Below are positions 1 through 4,887 of a DNA stretch of 8,968 bases, piece after piece. Under the pieces are notes generated by a model that was not told the origin of the DNA, did no database searches, and saw nothing but the letters and a program-made list of their open reading frames with translations. The DNA comes from CAYVMX01 sp964452725 (GTDB lineage: Bacteria > Patescibacteriota > Gracilibacteria > JAHISY01). How positions within the stretch are numbered: the stretch's first letter is position 1; every line of letters starts with the position of its first letter. The stretch lies in assembly GCA_964452725.1 (NCBI GenBank), contig CAYVMX010000022.1:1-8968 (forward strand), read 5' to 3'. The position numbers and the translations under genes are program-made.

Positions 1-1334
1 TCTCCCCGCTCGACGGACGCTACCAAAGAAAACTCGATACCTTGCGACCGTACTTCAGCGAATTCGCCCTTCAAAAGTACCGCGTCTTGGTAGAGCTACG
101 CTTCCTCGCGGCGCTGGGAGCAGAGGCGCAGATCAAGGAGGTCAAGCAATTCTCCGCGGCCGAGCTAAAGCTGATCGACAAACTAATCACCAACTTCGAT
201 GAGGCAGATGGTAAACAGATCAAAGCAATCGAACGTAAGACCAACCACGATGTAAAGGCTGTGGAGTACTGGATTCGAGGCAAACTAGCAAAAACCTCGC
301 TCAAAAGTCGCCTGTCTTTCGTCCACTTCGGTCTGACGAGCGAAGATGTCAATAATCTCGCCTACGGGCTGATGCTACGCGACGCTATGAAGAACGAACT
401 GCTACCAAAGCTGGTAGAGGTGGAAAAGGCAATCCGCCAGCGCGCACGAGCGTGGAAAGCTACTCCCCTGCTCAGTCGCACACACGGTCAGAGTGCTACG
501 CCGACGACTGTGGGCAAGGAGCTCTGGGTCACAGCCGAGCGACTGGCGTATGAGGTCGCGGAGCTAAAGAAGCAGGAGTTCCGCGGGAAACTAAACGGTG
601 CGACAGGGACTTTTGCTGCGCAGATCGCTGCGTATCCCGCGGTCGACTGGATCCGCTTCAGTACGAGATTCATAAAGAGTCTGGGTCTGACGCCGAACCT
701 CGCCACTACGCAGATCGAACCGCACGACTATATCGTCGAGCTGGCGAATAAGACTCGCCATGCCAATACTATCCTGACTGACTTTGCGCAGGATACTTGG
801 ACTTATATCTCACGCGACTACTTCCGACTGAAGCAAAAGGCAGGTGAGACTGGCTCTAGCACTATGCCGCACAAGGTCAATCCAATTGATTTTGAAAATG
901 CCGAAGGTAACTTCGGGCTAGCAAATGCGCTGCTGGCTTTCCTCTCGGACAAGCTGCCGATCTCGCGCCTCCAGCGAGATCTGACCGACTCGACGGTGCT
1001 ACGAAATCTCGGAGTCGCTCTGGGGCATAGCTATCTCGGCTGGCAGAGTCTGCTCGTCGGTATCGGCAAGCTAGAGCTAAATAAAAAGGCGCTACTCGCA
1101 GATCTGGACAGCCACCCCGAGGTGCTCGGCGAGGCGATCCAGACTGTCCTGCGCAAGCACGGCGACGATCAGGCATACGAAAAGCTCAAAGCGTTTACGC
1201 GTGGACAAAAAATCACCCTAGAGTCGCTGGCAGAGTTCATCAAATCTACCGATCTACCAGCTGTGGAAAAACAACGCCTGCTCGCGCTGACTCCGGCGAA
1301 ATACGTGGGTCTAGCGGCGCAGCTGGTACGCTAA
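1..1334 (+). CDS. purB: Adenylosuccinate lyase, N-terminus cut by window edge
   Basis: PurB cleaves SAICAR to AICAR and adenylosuccinate to AMP, releasing fumarate, in cytosolic purine synthesis. The frame is open from base 3 and begins SPLDGRYQRKLDTL, which matches the SPxDGRY motif near the N-terminus of E. coli-type PurB. The gene therefore starts just outside the window, probably 8-12 codons upstream, and the TTG at 42 is an internal Leu codon rather than the start. Visible landmarks, numbered from that TTG, are RTHGQ (146-150, with the catalytic His148), the fumarase/aspartase superfamily signature GSSTMPHKVNP (271-281, holding the mobile-loop catalytic Ser), and QRDLTDSTVLRNLG (311-324). 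The C-terminal helical domain runs to a natural stop. About 443 residues are visible, against about 456 for E. coli PurB (from memory), so nothing else seems missing. Identity is very secure. No convincing terminator follows it. Confidence 0.97.
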   Translation, partial: SPLDGRYQRKLDTLRPYFSEFALQKYRVLVELRFLAALGAEAQIKEVKQFSAAELKLIDKLITNFDEADGKQIKAIERKTNHDVKAVEYWIRGKLAKTSLKSRLSFVHFGLTSEDVNNLAYGLMLRDAMKNELLPKLVEVEKAIRQRARAWKATPLLSRTHGQSATPTTVGKELWVTAERLAYEVAELKKQEFRGKLNGATGTFAAQIAAYPAVDWIRFSTRFIKSLGLTPNLATTQIEPHDYIVELANKTRHANTILTDFAQDTWTYISRDYFRLKQKAGETGSSTMPHKVNPIDFENAEGNFGLANALLAFLSDKLPISRLQRDLTDSTVLRNLGVALGHSYLGWQSLLVGIGKLELNKKALLADLDSHPEVLGEAIQTVLRKHGDDQAYEKLKAFTRGQKITLESLAEFIKSTDLPAVEKQRLLALTPAKYVGLAAQLVR

Positions 1335-1367
1335 AAGCGCTTAACCATACTGAGTACGGTGGGTCTA

Positions 1368-1396
1368 TTGACAAGCATGCTTTTTCATGTTAGTTT
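1368..1396 (+). promoter_or_regulatory. Predicted sigma70-type promoter upstream of the metallopeptidase gene
   Basis: A perfect -35 box TTGACA lies at 1368-1373. A 17-bp spacer follows, then TAGTTT (1391-1396) preceded by TG at 1388-1389, an extended -10 arrangement. The hexamer at -10 is weak (3 of 6), but the exact -35, ideal spacing and TG element support it. The predicted transcript start, near 1403, falls after the first in-frame ATG (1387), which favours translation from the ATG at 1426. Confidence 0.5.
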
Positions 1397-1425
1397 TACT
1401 TCCTTCTTTTTATGCAAAAAACTCT

Positions 1426-2412
1426 ATGCGAAATCTCCTCTTGATTGTCTTCGTCGCGACACTGAGTATCGGACTCACGCTGAGTGAGTACCAGCTCGCA
1501 AGCAGTCTTTTTGCCTCTAGTGAAAAACTCTATCCAGTCAAAATCACTACGACTACTCCTATCATAGCCACTACAGCTGCACCAGAGCCACTCCCAGTCG
1601 CACAGGCAAATCCCTTCTTACCAGTGCGCGCACCACTACCAGCTGTACCAGAGATCGCTCTGCCGCAGGTTACGAGTACTTTCAACCCAGCAGAGCTACT
1701 CATGGCACGTGGTATCGAGCTCAGTGCCTTTACGAGCTCCGCATCTGGCATAGACAGCACGGCACTCACAGAATGCCAGACACTCGTAGCACAGACGCTC
1801 ACGGTACTGCCAGACCGCCTCACTGCGAGTCTGAACGACCTGACGCTGTTCTTTAGCGCACGAAATCCCCGTGGTCTGAGCAATAGCCGCACACTAGAGC
1901 TACGCTGCGCCGACCTCGCAGATAGCGAGATCGTGAGCGTGCTAGTCCACGAGCTAGGGCACGTGTCGGATCTCGGCGGACTACGCGGCACTGGATCTAC
2001 TGCTAGTGAGTTTCATGATGGCAAGCTTGAAATCACAACCGACGACCCAAGTGTTGAGTTTTACCGTTTGAGCTGGATAGATGAAAAAAGTAAAAAATAC
2101 AGACAGAAGCGTATTGACTTCGTGTCGGGTTATGCGATGAGCGATCCTTTCGAAGACTTCGCTGAGAGTTTCGACTACTACACCCTCCACGGTGCAGACT
2201 TTCGCCTACTGGCCAAAGAAAGCACTGTATTGCAGGCGAAGTACGACTTCCTACGCGACACAGTCTTCGCTGGCGCAGAATACGACAGCGCACTGACGGC
2301 ATCAGCTGGCAAGCGCGTCTGGGACACGACACTGGTGACATATGATTTGACGAAATTCCTCAACCGCAATACAACCACCACTAGCCGAGATACACCTAAT
2401 TCGCTAAAATAA
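1426..2412 (+). CDS. Membrane-anchored putative zinc metallopeptidase (HELGH)
   Basis: I do not recognise a named gene. From the ATG at 1426 the protein has 328 residues. A positive Met-Arg-Asn start leads into a hydrophobic segment (about residues 3-22), a signal anchor or signal peptide. A Thr/Pro/Ala-rich linker (about 40-85) follows, then a globular domain. That domain has the zinc-peptidase motif HELGH (bases 1948-1962, residues 175-179) and, further on, GYAMSDPFEDFAESF with an EDFAE block at residues 243-247. HEXXH plus a downstream Glu is the gluzincin pattern. The spacing of Tyr236 and Glu243 (seven residues) matches Tyr728/Glu735 of anthrax lethal factor as I remember it. A secreted or surface protease is inferred; the substrate is unknown. 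An upstream in-frame ATG at 1387 would add 13 residues but overlaps the predicted promoter. Neither start has a Shine-Dalgarno motif. The C-terminal tail is Thr/Asn-rich. Confidence 0.6.
   Translation: MRNLLLIVFVATLSIGLTLSEYQLASSLFASSEKLYPVKITTTTPIIATTAAPEPLPVAQANPFLPVRAPLPAVPEIALPQVTSTFNPAELLMARGIELSAFTSSASGIDSTALTECQTLVAQTLTVLPDRLTASLNDLTLFFSARNPRGLSNSRTLELRCADLADSEIVSVLVHELGHVSDLGGLRGTGSTASEFHDGKLEITTDDPSVEFYRLSWIDEKSKKYRQKRIDFVSGYAMSDPFEDFAESFDYYTLHGADFRLLAKESTVLQAKYDFLRDTVFAGAEYDSALTASAGKRVWDTTLVTYDLTKFLNRNTTTTSRDTPNSLK
2347..2375 (+). promoter_or_regulatory. Possible tRNA-His promoter inside the upstream gene
   Basis: TTGACG (2347-2352, 5 of 6 to the -35 consensus) is followed after exactly 17 bp by TACAAC (2370-2375, 4 of 6 to the -10 consensus). 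The predicted start near 2382 is about 42 bases before the tRNA. It lies within the last codons of the metallopeptidase gene, so the tRNA could also be read through from upstream. Confidence 0.4.
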
Positions 2413-2423
2413 CGCGGCTTTGT

Positions 2424-2501
2424 GGTGGCTGTAGCTCAGTTGGTTAGAGCGCCGGGTTGTGGTTCCGGAGGTCGGGGGTTCAAATCCCCTCAGCCACCCC
2501 A
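2424..2501 (+). tRNA. tRNA-His (GTG), CCA encoded
   Basis: The acceptor stem GTGGCTG (2425-2431) pairs perfectly with CAGCCAC (2491-2497). The anticodon arm has stem CCGGG/TCCGG (one G·T pair) and loop TTGTGGT, giving anticodon GTG for histidine. A T-loop with GGTTCAAAT is present. The base before the acceptor stem is G (2424), opposite discriminator C (2498): the G-1:C73 pair that identifies tRNA-His to histidyl-tRNA synthetase. CCA is encoded at 2499-2501. The 3' end of this gene is duplicated 167 bp downstream. Confidence 0.97.
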
Positions 2502-2502
2502 G
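2482..2502 (+). repeat. tRNA-His 3'-end direct repeat, copy 1 (att-like)
   Basis: These 21 bases, from the T-loop through the acceptor 3' strand and encoded CCA plus one G, recur exactly at 2649-2669. An identical copy of a tRNA 3' end downstream of an intact tRNA is the usual footprint of a site-specific integrative element. Here this copy would be the rebuilt tRNA end. Confidence 0.75.
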
Positions 2503-2529
2503 CACAAGTTCTGTCCGCGTAGTGGGCAG

Positions 2530-2548
2530 GTTTTGGGCTGGTGAGCTG
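2530..2548 (+). repeat. 19-bp direct repeat, copy 1
   Basis: An exact 19-base match (key core TTTTGGGCTGGTGAGCTG) to 2845-2863. Both flanks diverge immediately on both sides. Copy 1 lies inside the segment bounded by the duplicated tRNA-His ends. Confidence 0.75.
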
Positions 2549-2648
2549 TAAGGTGCAGAACCCCCATCAGTACGCAGCTAGAATTAGTACTACCGTATCG
2601 GTGCGCACCGTAGAGTGATATTGAATTAAAATAAACTCACAGCTAGCT

Positions 2649-2669
2649 AAATCCCCTCAGCCACCCCAG
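2649..2669 (+). repeat. tRNA-His 3'-end direct repeat, copy 2 (att-like)
   Basis: Exact 21-base copy of 2482-2502. Upstream sequence differs at once (T for C), and no rest of a tRNA precedes it, so this is not a second tRNA gene. It is the distal end expected after integration at, or partial duplication of, the tRNA-His gene. Confidence 0.75.
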
Positions 2670-2674
2670 ATAAT

Positions 2675-2712
2675 CGTGAAAGAGGGCTCGCTCCGCTCTG
2701 CCCTCTCTCACG
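2675..2712. repeat. Long intergenic hairpin, 13-bp arms with one mismatch
   Basis: The arm CGTGAAAGAGGGC (2675-2687) is complementary to GCCCTCTCTCACG (2700-2712) except for one position, with a 12-base loop. No T-run follows on either strand, so a standard Rho-independent terminator is not clear. It may still end one or both convergent transcripts, or be a palindromic repeat unit. Confidence 0.6.
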
Positions 2713-2761
2713 GACTCTCTCCCGCTAGGGACTCGCAGGCTCCATGCTTCGCCCTGGTTCG

Positions 2762-2800
2762 TATTTTGCTACGCCGACACAGGCTCGGCTACGCAAAATA
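2762..2800. repeat. Interrupted hairpin (8-bp outer and 5-bp inner stems)
   Basis: The outer arms TATTTTGC (2762-2769) and GCAAAATA (2793-2800) pair perfectly. A symmetric TAC/TAC internal loop follows, then the inner stem GCCGA/TCGGC (2773-2777 with 2785-2789) around loop CACAGGC. A partial echo (TACGCC...GCTCGG) recurs at 2821-2833 just before a T8 run. It lies downstream of the MGMT stop on the minus strand and could structure that transcript's 3' end. Confidence 0.6.
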
Positions 2801-2844
2801 ACGATACCCGGCTTTCGCATTACGCCTGCTCGGTTTTTTTTAGA

Positions 2845-2863
2845 GTTTTGGGCTGGTGAGCTG
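2845..2863 (+). repeat. 19-bp direct repeat, copy 2
   Basis: Exact copy of 2530-2548, 315 bp away, just downstream of the MGMT stop codon (minus strand). It lies outside the interval bounded by the tRNA-His end repeats, so the two repeat pairs are interleaved. Confidence 0.75.
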
Positions 2864-2887
2864 AGAGCAGTGCTGACAGGAGATTTT

Positions 2888-3163
2888 TCAAACTACCTTG
2901 CCTCCTGCGATCCGCACTCCCTCGGCCTTGAGCAGTTTGATCTTCTGAGCTGTGCCGCGATTGTAGCCGCCGGTCTGCCAGTCGGCTCGTACTACACGAT
3001 GGCAGGGTATCTCGGGATCGTGATTTTGGTGGAGGAGATTGCCGACGGCGCGTGCCGCGCGTGGACTACCGACCTGCTGCGCGACCTCGGTATACGTCAG
3101 CACTTGTCCGCGCGGGATCGCTCGGACGATAGCATGGACGCGCTCAGCGAAAGTCTGGGGCAA
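2888..3163 (-). CDS. MGMT-type O6-alkylguanine-DNA alkyltransferase, short single-domain form
   Basis: The protein repairs O6-alkylguanine by moving the alkyl group to its own cysteine in a single-use reaction. From TTG at 3163 it has 91 residues and is essentially only the DNA-binding/active-site domain (Ada/Ogt C-terminal fold). Landmarks are IPRGQVLTYTEVA (recognition-helix region), RAARAVGNLL with the likely nucleotide-flipping Arg38, and IPCHRVV with acceptor Cys54 (bases 3002-3004). GGYNRGTAQKIKLLKAEGV closes the domain. Because Cys is present rather than Trp, it is not a typical alkyltransferase-like (ATL) protein and may be active. It lacks the N-terminal domain of Ogt or MGMT. The TTG at 3163 is two bases after the ilvD stop and gives the usual family N-terminus. 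A longer reading from TTG 3232 would overlap ilvD by 67 bases with an arginine-rich, unrelated leader. Co-transcription with ilvD is very likely. Confidence 0.85.
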   Translation of the reverse strand: MPQTFAERVHAIVRAIPRGQVLTYTEVAQQVGSPRAARAVGNLLHQNHDPEIPCHRVVRADWQTGGYNRGTAQKIKLLKAEGVRIAGGKVV

Positions 3164-3165
3164 GA

Positions 3166-4830
3166 TTATTTTACTTTTAATACTGCGCCGGTATCCGCAC
3201 TCGTGGCGAAGCGCGCGTAGCGCGCGAGCCAACCAGTCTGGACTTTGGGCGTGAACTTTTTAACTTTTTTAAGGCGTTTTTTCAGCTCGGTCGCCGAGAT
3301 CTGGAGAGCGAGCTTGCCAGCTGGGATATCGATCTCGATCAGGTCTCCCTCGCGGATCGCGGCGATCGGACCACCCGCGGCGGCTTCGGGGCTGATGTGC
3401 CCGATACACGCTCCGCGCGTACCACCGGAGAAGCGTCCGTCGGTGATGAGCGCGACACTATCACTCAGCCCCATGCCGACGATCGCAGCAGTCGGCGAGA
3501 GCATCTCGACCATGCCCGGACCACCTTTGGGTCCTTCGTAGCGGATCACGACACAGTCACCAGATTGAATTTTACCAGCGAGGATTGCCTGGAGACTGGC
3601 TTCTTGACTATCGAAAACTCTAGCCCTACCTGTGAAGCGCAACATCTCGGCAGCGACTCCACCAGTCTTTACTACGCTCCCCTGTGGTGCGAGGTTGCCA
3701 AAGAGAATTTTGAGCGCGCCCTCAGGTAAGATCGGATTGGTGAGTTTGTGGATTGTCTTGGTTTTGATCCGCGCTCCTCGGATCTGACTGCCGAGTGTGC
3801 CCGAGACTGTCTTGGCTTTGAGGCTTAGTACGCCTTTTTTCTTAGCTAATTCGGTGAGGATCGCCGAGACTCCCCCTGCGCGTGCCACATCTTCGATGTG
3901 AGTGTCGGGGTCGCTGGGGCTGACTTTGGTGAGGTAGGGCGTGCGCTTGGCGATTGTATTGATTCTTTTCAATGGGTACTCGATCCCTGCCTCGTGGGCG
4001 ATCGCGAGTACGTGTAGCGTGGTATTGGTACTACCGCCCATGGCGACGTCGAGTGCGAAAGCGTTGTCGATCGCGGTCTTGGTGATGATATCGCTAGGTT
4101 TGAGGTCTTTTTTGACCAGACTGATGATTTTTTTGCCAGCCTCTTTGTAAAGCTGCTCGCGCTTGGGGTCGACGGCGAGGATCGTACCATTGCCCGGGAG
4201 AGCGAGTCCGAGTGCCTCGGCGAGGCAATTCATAGAGTTCGCTGTGAAGAGCCCCGCACAGCTACCAGCCGTCGGACACGCGCCGTCTTCTAGCTCGTCG
4301 AGCTGCTTGCGCGTGATCTTGTGCTCTTTGTACTCGCCGACTCCTTCGAAGACTGAGATGAGGTCAGTCGCGCGCTTACCACACTTGCCCGCTTTCATTG
4401 GACCACCGGAGACGTAGATACTCGGCAGGTTGAGCCGCGCCGCTGCCATGAGCATACCTGGCACGGTCTTGTCGCAGTTGCCGATCAGGACGATACCGTC
4501 GAAGCGGTGCGCAGTCGCCATAGTCTCGATACTATCGGCGATCAGCTCACGACTCGGCAGGCTGTAGTGCATACCACTGTGCCCCATCGCGATCCCGTCG
4601 CAGACTGCGATCGTGTTGAACTCGAAAGGTACGCCACCCGCCTTGCGGATTGCCTCTTTGACGGTTTTACCGACCCCTTGGAGGTGGACGTGCCCTGGTA
4701 CGACATCGGTATAGCTATTGGCGACGCCGATGAAAGGCTTGCCGAGATCGGACTTGGCGACTCCACAGCGACGCAAAAGTGAACGGTGCGGAGCGGTTTC
4801 GAGGGATTTTTTGAGGTAGTCGGAGCGCAT
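3166..4830 (-). CDS. ilvD: Dihydroxy-acid dehydratase
   Basis: IlvD dehydrates 2,3-dihydroxy-isovalerate and 2,3-dihydroxy-3-methylvalerate to the keto acids of the valine/leucine/isoleucine pathway, using an Fe-S cluster and Mg2+. The ATG at 4830 gives 554 residues beginning MRSDYLKKSLE, the usual family start; a TTG two codons upstream is less likely. Signatures are AVCDGIAMGHSGM (around residue 77), NCDKTVPGMLMA (118-129; cluster Cys119 and the Lys121 expected to be carbamylated for Mg2+), ACPTAGSCAGLFTANS (184-199; Cys191), and ITDGRFSGGTRGACIGHISPEA (462-483). The position where [2Fe-2S] enzymes carry an early Cys reads VVPGHVHL, with Gly, as in the E. coli-like [4Fe-4S] type, so an oxygen-labile cluster is inferred. 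It is full length. No other branched-chain amino acid gene is in the window. It is divergent from murA with a 57-bp gap and is followed within two bases by the MGMT gene. Confidence 0.97.
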   Translation of the reverse strand: MRSDYLKKSLETAPHRSLLRRCGVAKSDLGKPFIGVANSYTDVVPGHVHLQGVGKTVKEAIRKAGGVPFEFNTIAVCDGIAMGHSGMHYSLPSRELIADSIETMATAHRFDGIVLIGNCDKTVPGMLMAAARLNLPSIYVSGGPMKAGKCGKRATDLISVFEGVGEYKEHKITRKQLDELEDGACPTAGSCAGLFTANSMNCLAEALGLALPGNGTILAVDPKREQLYKEAGKKIISLVKKDLKPSDIITKTAIDNAFALDVAMGGSTNTTLHVLAIAHEAGIEYPLKRINTIAKRTPYLTKVSPSDPDTHIEDVARAGGVSAILTELAKKKGVLSLKAKTVSGTLGSQIRGARIKTKTIHKLTNPILPEGALKILFGNLAPQGSVVKTGGVAAEMLRFTGRARVFDSQEASLQAILAGKIQSGDCVVIRYEGPKGGPGMVEMLSPTAAIVGMGLSDSVALITDGRFSGGTRGACIGHISPEAAAGGPIAAIREGDLIEIDIPAGKLALQISATELKKRLKKVKKFTPKVQTGWLARYARFATSADTGAVLKVK

Positions 4831-4887
4831 AGACAAAAGTAATTAGGTAAAACCATTTTAGCGTTTTTACGGTAAACTGACACTCAA
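4831..4887. promoter_or_regulatory. Divergent ilvD/murA promoter region
   Basis: This AT-rich 57-bp gap must hold both start signals. For murA, TAAACT (4873-4878) is a plausible -10 that would place the start within a few bases of the ATG, so the message would be nearly leaderless, but no good -35 is seen. For ilvD, TAAAAT read on the minus strand around 4857-4862 is a candidate -10. No ribosome-binding motif is visible for either gene. Confidence 0.35.

Larger units (their letters stand above)
2502..2887. other. Gene-free, repeat- and hairpin-rich interval between convergent units
   Basis: No credible gene lies here. It separates the rightward tRNA-His from the leftward ilvD-MGMT unit. Contents in order: a small hairpin CTGTCC/GGGCAG (2511-2529) followed by four T, a weak terminator candidate for the tRNA; the first 19-bp repeat (2530-2548); a 12-bp perfect palindrome CGGTGCGCACCG (2599-2610); the second copy of the tRNA-His 3' end (2649-2669); a long hairpin (2675-2712); a TCCC/GGGA mini-hairpin (2720-2731); an interrupted hairpin (2762-2800); a run of eight T (2834-2841); and the second 19-bp repeat (2845-2863). 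Roughly 2615-2650 is AT-rich. The stretch looks like an insertion scar plus a palindromic intergenic repeat. Confidence 0.6.

Noticed and set aside
1344..1360. Terminator after purB (ACCATAC/GTACGGT)
   Set aside because: The stem has a mismatch, the loop is three bases and no T-run follows, so it is not a convincing terminator.
2482..2863. CRISPR array
   Set aside because: Repeats occur only twice each, are of two kinds and are irregularly spaced, with no cas genes nearby.
2744..3220. 158-codon open frame on the + strand opposite the MGMT gene
   Set aside because: It runs antisense to the MGMT domain with its PCHRV motif, begins within the hairpin-rich intergenic DNA, and its product matches nothing recognisable.
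3204..3231. GC-rich hairpin (GCGCGC-GTA-GCGCGC with TGGC/GCCA outer arms) within the 3' end of ilvD
   Set aside because: It encodes the conserved IlvD C-terminal WLARYARFA segment, and such palindromes arise easily from Arg/Ala codons. I see no evidence of an inserted repeat.
3164..3232. Longer MGMT N-terminus from TTG at 3232
   Set aside because: The added 23 residues are an arginine-rich off-frame reading of the ilvD 3' end; the TTG at 3163 gives the family-typical start two bases after the ilvD stop.
3245..4782. Several + strand and alternate-frame open stretches across ilvD
   Set aside because: All lie within the clearly coding ilvD frame on the minus strand and have no recognisable motifs; they reflect the GC-rich codon pattern.
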